Shown here one piece after another: positions 1 through 6,382 of a stretch of 8,602 nucleotides of DNA. The notes under the pieces are model-generated. The model was not told the DNA's origin. It saw nothing but the letters and a program-made list of their open reading frames with translations, and ran no database searches. Position 1 is the first letter of the stretch. Every line of letters starts with the position of its first letter. This stretch comes from an uncultured Dorea sp. (GTDB lineage Bacteria; Bacillota_A; Clostridia; Lachnospirales; Lachnospiraceae): NCBI GenBank assembly GCA_948468495.1, contig CAOKJI010000051.1:1-8602 (forward strand). The letters run 5' to 3'. A program made the position numbers and the translations under genes.

Positions 1-13
1 GCTCTTCCGATCT
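1..13. other. Illumina adapter remnant at contig end
   Basis: The first 13 bases, GCTCTTCCGATCT, are identical to the shared 3' end of the Illumina TruSeq read 1 and read 2 adapters. They sit exactly at the window edge, so this is very probably untrimmed adapter at the end of an assembled contig rather than genomic sequence. The frame of the first gene runs through it by chance, so residues translated from these bases should be ignored. Confidence 0.9.
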
Positions 14-175
14 TATGGAATCGAACATTACCTCTGCGATGTGCGAAAGGACAGACTGCCGGAACTGTCAGAGATTGAAGACAGATATCAGATTCAGCCG
101 GGGATGGCTGCAAAGAAAAAGAAGCTGCTGCGGGAAGCATTTCCTTTTCCGGTGGTACAGGAGGGAATATCATGA
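14..175 (+). CDS. C-terminal fragment of an unassigned surface-polysaccharide operon protein
   Basis: This is an open frame of 53 codons ending in TGA at 173-175, with no start because the 5' part is lost at the contig end. The tail begins YGIEHYLCDVRKDRLPEL and ends AFPFPVVQEGIS. It is charged, with a lysine run (AAKKKK), no membrane segment and no motif I can assign. Its stop overlaps the ATG of the following glycosyltransferase (ATGA, 172-175), and a perfect AGGAGG for that next gene lies inside its last codons at 159-164. This arrangement, typical of coupled genes in one operon, is the main evidence that the frame is real. The neighbours suggest a glycan-assembly enzyme such as another transferase, but that is inference from position only. 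A small ORF in another frame (15-212) lacks such support. Confidence 0.6.
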   Translation, partial: YGIEHYLCDVRKDRLPELSEIEDRYQIQPGMAAKKKKLLREAFPFPVVQEGIS

Positions 176-1038
176 AGCAGAAGATGATTTCGGTAGTGAT
201 TCCTACATATAACAGGAAAGAAAAGCTTCCAGAATGTATAGAGAGCGTTCTTAGGCAAAGTTATAGAGAGATAGAGGTACTTGTGGTGGACGATGCTTCC
301 ACAGACGGTACAGAAGAGATTTTTCGGGAGATTTCCGATAAGCGGCTTAAGTATTTTCGATATGATACGAACAGAGGGGCCTGCTATGCCAGAAATTATG
401 GCGCCAAAAGAGCGGAGGGAGAACTGCTGGCATTTCAGGACAGCGACGACCTGTGGAATCCGGATAAGCTTGAGAAGCAGTATGAATTATTGCTTTCCGC
501 TGACGCAGATTTATGTTTCTGCGGCATGAACCGCGTATCGGAGAAGGGGAGCAGATTTTATTATCCGGTACATCCCTTTCATCCGGAATGTGGACTGGAG
601 GAGTTCCTGGCTGAGAACAGAGCCAGTACGCAGACGATGCTGATGCATCGGTTTGTGTGGGAAGAGCTTCAGTTTGACGAGGATATCCGGCGGTATCAGG
701 ACTGGGATTTTGGAATCCGGGCGGCTGCCGAATTTAAGCTGTGTTATCTGCCGGAGGCTTTGGTGGAATCAGAGGTGGGGGCGGACAGTATATCTTCCAG
801 GGTGAAGTCTTATCCGCATCTGCTTCATTTGTATCAGAAACATGAAGCGTTGTATCAGCAGTTTCCAGGCAGCAGGGCTGTGATGAACAGGCGTCTTGGG
901 AAACGCGTGCATCCGGAGGAGCCGGCGCTGGCGGCAGAACATTTTAAAAAGAGCTTTGAGATAAGCCATAGTTTTTATGACTTTTGCTATTGGACGGCAG
1001 ACAGGTTCAGAGCAAAGTTAAGAAAGATAAAAGAATGA
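172..1038 (+). CDS. GT2 family glycosyltransferase (GT-A fold)
   Basis: This 288-residue cytosolic protein is predicted to move a sugar from a nucleotide-sugar donor to a growing surface-glycan unit. The GT-A nucleotide-binding half is clear: strand ISVVIPTYNR (6-15), the donor-binding VVDDASTDGT (38-47), NRG (67-69), ARN (73-75) and the metal-binding DSDD (90-93, the DxD motif). A later YQDWDF segment sits where the family carries its catalytic-base acidic residue. No transmembrane segment is seen, so it probably acts at the inner face of the membrane. The ATG at 172 has AGGAGG at 159-164 with seven bases of spacing, and it overlaps the previous stop by four bases. The length is normal for a single-domain GT2. 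Donor and acceptor cannot be read from sequence. Assignment to the family is firm. Confidence 0.93.
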   Translation: MKQKMISVVIPTYNRKEKLPECIESVLRQSYREIEVLVVDDASTDGTEEIFREISDKRLKYFRYDTNRGACYARNYGAKRAEGELLAFQDSDDLWNPDKLEKQYELLLSADADLCFCGMNRVSEKGSRFYYPVHPFHPECGLEEFLAENRASTQTMLMHRFVWEELQFDEDIRRYQDWDFGIRAAAEFKLCYLPEALVESEVGADSISSRVKSYPHLLHLYQKHEALYQQFPGSRAVMNRRLGKRVHPEEPALAAEHFKKSFEISHSFYDFCYWTADRFRAKLRKIKE

Positions 1039-1043
1039 GAGGA
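1037..1043 (+). promoter_or_regulatory. Ribosome binding site deciding the second GT2 start
   Basis: GAGAGGA lies nine bases before the ATG at 1053 and is the only good Shine-Dalgarno-like match here. The alternative ATG at 1035 overlaps the previous stop as ATGA but has no purine-rich match at proper spacing. Translational coupling could still allow use of 1035, which would add six basic residues. Confidence 0.45.
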
Positions 1044-1052
1044 AAACGAAAG

Positions 1053-1934
1053 ATGACGGCATTTGTAATACTGCATTACCGGGCGGCAGAGATGACCAGA
1101 ACCTGTGTGGAAAGGATTCAGGCGTTAGACGGTAATAACTATATCGTGATTGTGGACAACGCCTCGCCCAATGGGACGGGGGAGCTTCTGGCAGAAGAAT
1201 ATGCCGGAGAGGATAATATTACAGTCCTTCTGAATCAGGAAAACGCCGGATTTGCCAGAGGGAATAACTTAGGTATCCGGTGGGTATGCGAGCATCTGGA
1301 AGCAGATTATGTAGTTGTGCTGAATAATGATGTGGAGATTTTACAGAAAGATTTTGCAGTAAGAATCGGGGAGATTTACGAAGAGAATCCATTTGATGTT
1401 CTGGGGCCGGATATTGTATCTGTCTTTTCGGGAATCCATCAGAGTCCGAAGAGCCTTCATGGCTGTACGCTGGAGTCAGTGCGTAAGAAACGGGCGAATG
1501 TGAAGCGCAGCAGTAATCCGATTCTGCTGCTGTTAAGCAGCGGTGAGAAGAACAGTCCGGCAATCTGGAGGCGCAAGCAGCGGCGGGAAAGGGCAAAGCA
1601 GCAGATTGATTCTTCTGTTTCGGCGGAAGGCGTGGTGCTGCATGGTTCCTGTGTGATTTTCGCAAAGAGATATTTAGATACGCATCCGGAGCCCTTTTAT
1701 CCGAAGACCTATATGTATTATGAGATGGAGATTCTGGAGTGGATGTGCAGGCAGGAGGGAAGCGTAATCCGTTATGATTCTTCCATTTCCGTACTGCATT
1801 ATCAGTATGTGGCTTCCAAACAGGAATTTAAATCCATTGTCAGGCGGTCGAAATTTGTGATAGAATGTCTGTTAGAGTCTCTGACGGCGGCAGAAGAATT
1901 GATTCTTCAAACCGGCGGGGAGGAACAGGCGTGA
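1053..1934 (+). CDS. GT2 family glycosyltransferase (NND type, rhamnosyltransferase-like)
   Basis: This 293-residue protein belongs to the GT2 branch in which the metal-binding DxD reads NND. Visible motifs are TAFVILHY (2-9), VIVDNASPNGT (32-42), NAGFARGNNLGI (64-75) and VVVLNNDVEI (87-96). A GSCVIF segment follows at 198-203, and then the acidic MYYEMEILEW, the usual place of the catalytic acid. Related enzymes include rhamnosyltransferases such as WbbL, but the donor here is unknown. Between the two halves, residues 144-184 form a strongly basic insert (RKKR, KR, RRKQRRER) around a short hydrophobic run, which could help membrane association. I chose the ATG at 1053 because the conserved first strand starts at once and GAGAGGA precedes it; 1035 (ATGA overlap) is possible. 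A TTG at 984 inside the upstream gene is unlikely. The stop overlaps the next GTG. Confidence 0.9.
   Translation: MTAFVILHYRAAEMTRTCVERIQALDGNNYIVIVDNASPNGTGELLAEEYAGEDNITVLLNQENAGFARGNNLGIRWVCEHLEADYVVVLNNDVEILQKDFAVRIGEIYEENPFDVLGPDIVSVFSGIHQSPKSLHGCTLESVRKKRANVKRSSNPILLLLSSGEKNSPAIWRRKQRRERAKQQIDSSVSAEGVVLHGSCVIFAKRYLDTHPEPFYPKTYMYYEMEILEWMCRQEGSVIRYDSSISVLHYQYVASKQEFKSIVRRSKFVIECLLESLTAAEELILQTGGEEQA
1917..1924 (+). promoter_or_regulatory. Ribosome binding site fixing the GTG start of the TupA-like gene
   Basis: GGGGAGGA lies seven bases (after its last G) before the GTG at 1931. It is a strong Shine-Dalgarno match. It supports the GTG start, which overlaps the upstream stop as GTGA, over the in-frame ATG at 1865 that lies deep in the preceding gene. 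Confidence 0.75.
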
Positions 1935-2806
1935 AGAAAAAAAGGATCAGCCGGGCGTCAAGAGCATTTTATATCGGGCTTTCTTATCTGTCGCCCCGGC
2001 TGAATACGGAGCTGTTGTTCTTAAAGAAGTTCGGACGTTTGCCGAATCTTAAGAACCCGCTTACGCTGAATGAGAAGCTTTTGAAATTAAAGCTGGAGGA
2101 TTATGGGACAAATGCTCTGGTAAGACAGTGCGCGGATAAATACCGCGTGCGGGAATACGTGAAAGACTGCGGTCTGGAGCGTTGTCTGAATAAGCTTTTG
2201 GCGGTATATGATGTACCTGGAGAAATTGACTGGAACAGCCTGCCCCAGAGTTTTGCAATGAAATGGAATTTTGGCTGCGGGTACAATATCATATGTCAGT
2301 GTAAGGACAGGCTGGATAGGGAAGAAGCGGAGGCAAAGTTAAGGAAATGGGGGCGGGAGCCTTTCTGGGCGTATTTCTCTGAATTGCAGTACAGAGGCGT
2401 CGGTAAGAAAATTATTGTGGAAGAATATATCGGCGGGAAAACGGGCGTTCCGCCTGACGACTACAAATTCTACTGCTTTCATGGCAAGGCATATTGCGTG
2501 ATGTTATGCGTAGGACGCGAGGAAGGGTGGCCCAGGTTTTATTTTTTTGACAGAGAATTTCAATTGATGCGGATTAACCGGGATTCTGTGGAGGCGCCGG
2601 AGGATTTTTCGCTTCCCAAACCGGAAGGTTTAGAGGAAGCCTTTGAGATTGCCGACAGATTGAGCAAGGAGTTTCCTTTTGTGCGGGTTGACTTGTATCT
2701 GACAGAACAGGGAGTGCGCTTTGGAGAAATGACATTTACGCCGGCGGCGGCGCTGGATAATAAACGTCTTCCGGAGACGGATTTGCTCTTCGGAAGTCTG
2801 ATGTAG
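1931..2806 (+). CDS. TupA-like ATP-grasp protein
   Basis: This 291-residue protein resembles the ATP-grasp family named after TupA, from teichuronopeptide synthesis in alkaliphilic Bacillus. The family is thought to ligate amino-acid or related groups during surface-polymer synthesis. Family features seen: the N-terminal LTLNEKLLKLKLEDY (44-58), DKYRVREYV (69-77), the core strand FAMKWNFGCGYNII (108-121) with K111, WAYFSELQYRGV (146-157), IIVEEYIG (161-168), DYKFYCFHGK (177-186) and the C-terminal VRVDLY...FGEMTFTP with D254 and E266 as likely metal and ATP ligands. The core usually reads KCNHGSG; here it is KWNFGCG, a departure at otherwise conserved places. The GTG start is fixed by the strong ribosome site and the four-base overlap. 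The family call is firm; the substrate is unknown. Confidence 0.88.
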   Translation: MKKKRISRASRAFYIGLSYLSPRLNTELLFLKKFGRLPNLKNPLTLNEKLLKLKLEDYGTNALVRQCADKYRVREYVKDCGLERCLNKLLAVYDVPGEIDWNSLPQSFAMKWNFGCGYNIICQCKDRLDREEAEAKLRKWGREPFWAYFSELQYRGVGKKIIVEEYIGGKTGVPPDDYKFYCFHGKAYCVMLCVGREEGWPRFYFFDREFQLMRINRDSVEAPEDFSLPKPEGLEEAFEIADRLSKEFPFVRVDLYLTEQGVRFGEMTFTPAAALDNKRLPETDLLFGSLM

Positions 2807-2818
2807 GAGCTTAAGAGA

Positions 2819-3901
2819 ATGAAAATTGCGGTTTTGGGAGCAGGGAACAGCGGATGTGCGCTGGCGGCGGATTATGCGGCGCGGGGTCATGAGGTGACCC
2901 TGATTAAGACGTCCCATTCTCTGCATGATGATAATTTCCGTCATTTGACAGAGAATGGCGGCGAGATGGTGATTGATGAATTTGGCAGGGAGAGTGTGGG
3001 AAGGATACATCGCATGTCCAGAGATATCAGTGAAGTCAGGGGACAGGAGATTGTACTTCTGTGCACTCAGACGGGATTTCATGAGGATGTGCTGAAGCGT
3101 GTGATTCCCTTTTTGGAAGGGGGACAGATTCTCCTGATTAATCCGGGGTATTTATCAACGGCTTACGCTTTGGGGCTTGGACTGAGAGAAGGCGTTGTTG
3201 TGGCGGAGGCGGAAAGCAATTTTATAGATGGAAGAATCGCATCGCCCGGACATTTCAAGGCCGGATTTCGGAATGTACGCAACCCCATTGGAATCTATCC
3301 TGCCGGAAAGAGGGAGTGGGCGGCCGGGAAGCTTGACCAGCTTGGGACGCCCTTTGTGTATCTGAGGAGCGTAGTGGAGGCGGCGCTGCATAACCCCAAT
3401 ATGATTGTACATACGGTGGGAGCGATTATGAGTATTCCCCGGATTGAGGCTACGAATGGGGAGTATTGTATGTATCATGAAGTATTTACGCCTTCGGTAT
3501 GGACGCTTCTGGAAGCTCTGGACAGCGAGAAGATGAATATTTTGGAAGCTCTTAGACTTGAACGGCTTGCCTATGTAGAAGCATGCAAATTCCGGAACAG
3601 CCTGGATGAAAGAGAAGACGCCAAAAAGGTATTTTTCGATTATGCTTCCATGCCGGAGAGAGCCAAAGGCCCTCAGAGCGTGGATTCAAGGTATATTACA
3701 GAGGATGTGCCGCAGGGACTGGTGCTGATGGAGTCTCTGGGCGAAGTCCTTAACATTCCGGTTCCGGTATGTACGTCCCTGATTGAACTTGCGTCCGCCG
3801 CTCTGGGGAGAGATTTCAGGAAAGAGGGCCGGACGCTTGGGCGGCTGGGAGAAGAGAACCTGCGCAGAATATTGGAAGACACAGGAAGCGGGGAAAGGTA
3901 A
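2819..3901 (+). CDS. Opine (octopine/nopaline) dehydrogenase-family protein
   Basis: Enzymes of this 360-residue family use NAD(P)H to reductively join the amino group of an amino acid to a 2-oxo acid, giving N-(carboxyalkyl) amino acids. The N-terminal Rossmann domain shows the dinucleotide loop VLGAGNSGCALA (5-16), then VLLCTQTGF (79-87) and LINPGYLST (106-114). The C-terminal helical domain typical of octopine/nopaline dehydrogenases begins near HNPNMIVH (191-198). H198, R291 and D296 (in SRYITEDVP) sit where the family keeps its catalytic His and Asp and a substrate-binding Arg. AGGAG at 2805-2809, nine bases before the ATG, overlaps the previous stop. The stop shares one base with the next ATG. 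Its place between ATP-grasp genes points to making a glycan substituent rather than opine catabolism, which is inference. The amino-acid and oxo-acid partners cannot be predicted. Confidence 0.87.
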   Translation: MKIAVLGAGNSGCALAADYAARGHEVTLIKTSHSLHDDNFRHLTENGGEMVIDEFGRESVGRIHRMSRDISEVRGQEIVLLCTQTGFHEDVLKRVIPFLEGGQILLINPGYLSTAYALGLGLREGVVVAEAESNFIDGRIASPGHFKAGFRNVRNPIGIYPAGKREWAAGKLDQLGTPFVYLRSVVEAALHNPNMIVHTVGAIMSIPRIEATNGEYCMYHEVFTPSVWTLLEALDSEKMNILEALRLERLAYVEACKFRNSLDEREDAKKVFFDYASMPERAKGPQSVDSRYITEDVPQGLVLMESLGEVLNIPVPVCTSLIELASAALGRDFRKEGRTLGRLGEENLRRILEDTGSGER

Positions 3902-4884
3902 TGTCAAGGTGGAGCGCGGGAAAGAAGATTTATCAGATGGCGAGGGAGCTCCAGAGGCAGAGGGGCGGATGCGTCGGCGCATATGTTCTGGACGCCGCGG
4001 GCTGCAGCTGGCGTCATCAGGCTTCGCCGGAGAATTATTTCGTACTTCGCTTCTATGAGCTGAATGATAAAGAGAGGGAAACCTATCTGACCTCTGGGCG
4101 GTCGGCTCTGGCGGATCGAAGGCTGAACCGGTTTATGAGTGAAGAAAAGAACCGAATTATGGCCCGTAAACATTTGTTTTACCAATGCTTTTCGGAGCTG
4201 ATACACAGAGAAAGCATCTATATTCCGGAGGTTTCTTATCTGGAATTTTCGGCGTTTCTGGATTGTCATGAGACATTGATTCTGAAGCCGGACCGGGGAA
4301 TTATGGGACAGGGAATCGAAAGGCTGCGCACAGAAGAAGTGGAGAACCGGGAAGAGCTCTTTCAGAAGGGTAAGGCCGCCGGACTTCTGGCGGAGCAGAT
4401 GATTACACAGCATGAAGAGCTGGAGCAGATTAGTAATTGTGTCAATTCAGTGCGTATCAATGCCGCAAGAGACGGGAAAGGTGAAATACGGCTGATTGGC
4501 GCCTGTTTAAAGTGCGGAGCCAAAGGCGCGGCGGCAGACAATTTCCACTCGGGGGGAATTGCGTATCCCCTGGATATCAGGACGGGGATTGTCACAGGAC
4601 CGGGGCGTAATAATACAGAAATCAAAGATTATGAAGTTCATCCGGGGTCGTCTGTCTATATGCCGGGTTTTTCCGTACCGTACTGGGAAGAAGTCGTAGC
4701 GTGCGCCATGAAAGCCATGGAGCATATGCCGGAATTGGGGTATGTGGGCTGGGATATTGCGGTGATGCCGGACGGGCCGGAACTCATCGAGGGCAACTGT
4801 CACTGGCCGGGAGGCAACATTATACAGCTTGATAGAATCGGGAAATACCCGCTGATAAAGGAATGTTTAGAAGGAGTAACGTAA
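3901..4884 (+). CDS. Sugar-transfer associated ATP-grasp protein, copy 1
   Basis: This 327-residue soluble protein matches the ATP-grasp family found beside sugar-transfer genes (Pfam ATPgrasp_ST type). ATP-grasp enzymes activate a carboxylate as an acyl phosphate and join it to an amine or similar group. ATP-binding features: LILKPDRGIMGQGI (126-139) with K129 and the glycine-rich loop, LLAEQ (162-166) with E165, NSVRI (182-186), DNFHSGGI (213-220), VGWDIAV (282-288) with D285, and the metal-binding LIEGN (295-299). HPGSSVYMPGFSVPYWEEV (247-265) is a family signature. The ATG shares one base with the upstream stop (TAATG), so translation is probably coupled. It is a paralogue of the next gene, with the same motif order. 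The acceptor is unknown; family confidence is high. Confidence 0.9.
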   Translation: MSRWSAGKKIYQMARELQRQRGGCVGAYVLDAAGCSWRHQASPENYFVLRFYELNDKERETYLTSGRSALADRRLNRFMSEEKNRIMARKHLFYQCFSELIHRESIYIPEVSYLEFSAFLDCHETLILKPDRGIMGQGIERLRTEEVENREELFQKGKAAGLLAEQMITQHEELEQISNCVNSVRINAARDGKGEIRLIGACLKCGAKGAAADNFHSGGIAYPLDIRTGIVTGPGRNNTEIKDYEVHPGSSVYMPGFSVPYWEEVVACAMKAMEHMPELGYVGWDIAVMPDGPELIEGNCHWPGGNIIQLDRIGKYPLIKECLEGVT

Positions 4885-4890
4885 GAGAAG

Positions 4891-5970
4891 ATGAGTATTT
4901 TAACTGAAAATTATCTTGTGAAGAATATAAGGGCTTATCCGATATTGAGAAAGAAATTTATGACTTATATCCAGGGAGTCCATCAGCTTCCCGCAGGATT
5001 TAACAAGGGGAAGCTATTCCATGACTATCTGAAAGTCCGCAGAAACAATCCAGAGAAGAGAGTTTCTCAGTCTGAATATATGATTTTTGGTTTTTATAAT
5101 CTAAGTACGGAAGAACAGAAAAAATATCTTACCGACATAGAAGCAACGCGGCTGATGAGGCCGTATAACAACGATTCGGAGCCTTATCTGAAAAGCAAAG
5201 CCACGTTTTTAAAGAATTTTACCCGTTTTATTCACAGAGGGTGGCTCTATGTGCCGGAAGCGGGTTATGAGGAATTTTGCGCATTTTTACATAAGTATCA
5301 TACGATTGCGCTGAAGCCCCAGTACTCCAGTTGGGGAATTGGTTTTCACCGGCTGACGGAGGAGGAATTTGAGGAAAAGGAGAATCCCGAAGAGTATTTT
5401 GAGCATTTGTGTTCGGGCAAATATCTGGCTGAAGAATTTGTAGAATCCTGTGAGGAGCTGGCTGCTTTTCATCCATCGTCGCTGAATACGCTGAGAGTAA
5501 TTACTTTCCGGTGCGGAGAGCGCTTTGAGGTATTTGGAAGCGGTCTGCGTGTGGGGAATAACGGACTTCATGTGGACAATGCCCATGGAGGCGGGATATT
5601 CTGTGAGGTTGACCCGGCGAACGGCAAAATCATTACAGACGGTCTGGATGAGTATTCCAATACTTATATTACGCATCCTATGACTGGGATAAAGTTTAAG
5701 GGAACCCAGATACCTCACTGGCAGGAAATCATAGAATTATGCAGGGAGGCGTCCTTGGAGCTGCCCTGTCTGAAAGTAGTGGGGTGGGATGTGGCGATTT
5801 TGTCAGACGGACGGCTTGAGCTGATAGAGGGGAATCATAGTCCGGGGATGAATATCGTACAGGCTCCGGCAAAACATGGAGTCTATGACCGGTTTGCGGC
5901 GATGCTTTTGGATTATTACGGAGAGCCGGAGCAGTATATGCAGAAAGAGGGCGAAACTGATTTTGTATAA
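4891..5970 (+). CDS. Sugar-transfer associated ATP-grasp protein, copy 2
   Basis: This second member of the same ATP-grasp family has 359 residues and is collinear with the previous protein but clearly diverged. Matching motifs: TIALKPQYSSWGIGF (138-152) with K142, YLAEEF (178-183), SLNTLRV (197-203), DNAHGGGI (229-236), HPMTGIKFKGTQIPHWQEI (262-280), VVGWDVAI (296-303) with D300 and LELIEGN (309-315). It has about 16 more residues before the first shared block and a longer C-terminal tail. The tandem copies may have different substrates, or one may have become accessory; both keep the ATP and metal ligands, so both could be active. The start lies six bases after the upstream stop. AAGGAG at 4871-4876 is rather far (14 bases), so coupling probably helps. 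This is the last gene of the operon. Confidence 0.9.
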   Translation: MSILTENYLVKNIRAYPILRKKFMTYIQGVHQLPAGFNKGKLFHDYLKVRRNNPEKRVSQSEYMIFGFYNLSTEEQKKYLTDIEATRLMRPYNNDSEPYLKSKATFLKNFTRFIHRGWLYVPEAGYEEFCAFLHKYHTIALKPQYSSWGIGFHRLTEEEFEEKENPEEYFEHLCSGKYLAEEFVESCEELAAFHPSSLNTLRVITFRCGERFEVFGSGLRVGNNGLHVDNAHGGGIFCEVDPANGKIITDGLDEYSNTYITHPMTGIKFKGTQIPHWQEIIELCREASLELPCLKVVGWDVAILSDGRLELIEGNHSPGMNIVQAPAKHGVYDRFAAMLLDYYGEPEQYMQKEGETDFV

Positions 5971-6045
5971 TATAGATAAAAAAGTTTAGGAAAACCCAGA
6001 GAATGTGAATAAAATAACAAACTTAATAAAATGCACAGTCTTTGA

Positions 6046-6074
6046 TTGACAAATAATTAACAGTTCTGTATACT
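6046..6074 (+). promoter_or_regulatory. Sigma-A-type promoter P1
   Basis: TTGACA (6046-6051) matches the -35 consensus perfectly and is followed by exactly 17 bases and TATACT (6069-6074), one mismatch from TATAAT. Expected transcription begins near 6081, inside the left arm of the adjacent inverted repeat. It points toward metF. The last base of the -10 box is also the first base of the element, so insertion could have formed or altered this promoter. Confidence 0.65.
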
Positions 6075-6157
6075 AGAGCGTGTCTGAAAATTACTTACTG
6101 CAAGATGCCGTCCCAATTTGCATCAGATTTTAGGAATGAATTTTCAAACACGCTCTA
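6074..6157. mobile_element. MITE-like element with 19-bp terminal inverted repeats
   Basis: TAGAGCGTGTCTGAAAATT (6074-6092) is repeated inverted as AATTTTCAAACACGCTCTA (6139-6157), with a single C/A mismatch in 19. The 46-base interior has no coding capacity; it contains a short GATGC/GCATC stem (6104-6108 with 6120-6124). Both outer edges are TA, which may be a two-base TA target duplication with GAGCGTG as the true terminus. Size, TIRs and lack of a gene fit a non-autonomous derivative of an insertion sequence. No T-run follows the right arm, so an intrinsic terminator is less likely. A simple RNA hairpin is the main alternative. Confidence 0.55.
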
Positions 6158-6217
6158 AGCCGTAAAAAAGAACAGTAACAAAGTAATGTCTACACAGGGC
6201 GAGAGAGGATTTCCGAA

Positions 6218-6246
6218 TTGACCGGTTAATCTGAGAATGTTATACT
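6218..6246 (+). promoter_or_regulatory. Extended -10 promoter P2
   Basis: TTGACC (6218-6223), a 17-base spacer and TATACT (6241-6246) form a near-consensus promoter, strengthened by TG at 6238-6239 one base before the -10 box. Transcription should begin near 6253, only about 13 bases before the terminator-like hairpin, so a short terminated RNA of about 50 bases or a metF leader would result. Confidence 0.6.
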
Positions 6247-6265
6247 GAATAAAAGAATACGACTG

Positions 6266-6301
6266 CGCTATGCAATGACTCGCCCATTGCATAGCGTTTT
6301 T
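6266..6301 (+). terminator. Intrinsic terminator-like hairpin upstream of metF
   Basis: CGCTATGCAATG (6266-6277) pairs perfectly over 12 bases with CATTGCATAGCG (6285-6296), with a 7-base loop ACTCGCC, followed directly by five T residues (6297-6301). It could end readthrough from the glycan operon or act as a metF attenuator, since both nearby promoters lie upstream of it. The loop plus one adjoining base is complementary to 6197-6203. The T-run is short, so termination may be partial. Confidence 0.65.
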
Positions 6302-6382
6302 GCCGTATTTCTTACATGCTCTAAGGTGGTATCGTCGATGGAAACCGGCATAGTACGATGGGCAGATAACATTTGAAAGATA

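Noticed and set aside
984..1052. Upstream TTG start (984) for the second GT2 gene
   Set aside because: It lies well inside the preceding gene, lacks a ribosome site, and adds residues unrelated to the family; ATG 1053 or 1035 is better.
1219..1665. 148-codon minus-strand open frame
   Set aside because: It is antisense to a clear GT2 gene, has a low-complexity Pro/Ser/Ala composition, and has no supporting start signals.
1865..1930. ATG 1865 as start of the TupA-like gene
   Set aside because: It would overlap the previous gene by 70 bases; the GTG at 1931 has a strong ribosome site and a GTGA junction.
3904..4413. 169-codon minus-strand open frame
   Set aside because: It is a shadow of the ATP-grasp gene and carries no recognisable motif.
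5966..5971. TATAAT at the end of the last glycan operon gene
   Set aside because: No -35 element lies about 17 bases upstream; it is a by-product of the stop region.
6074..6157. Inverted repeat as the terminator of the glycan operon
   Set aside because: The right arm is not followed by a T-run, the loop is 46 bases, and a promoter abuts the left arm.
6323..6336. T-box-like AAGGTGGTATCGTC
   Set aside because: Ten of 14 positions match the T-box consensus, but no Stem I or specifier loop is evident, and the terminator lies upstream instead of downstream.
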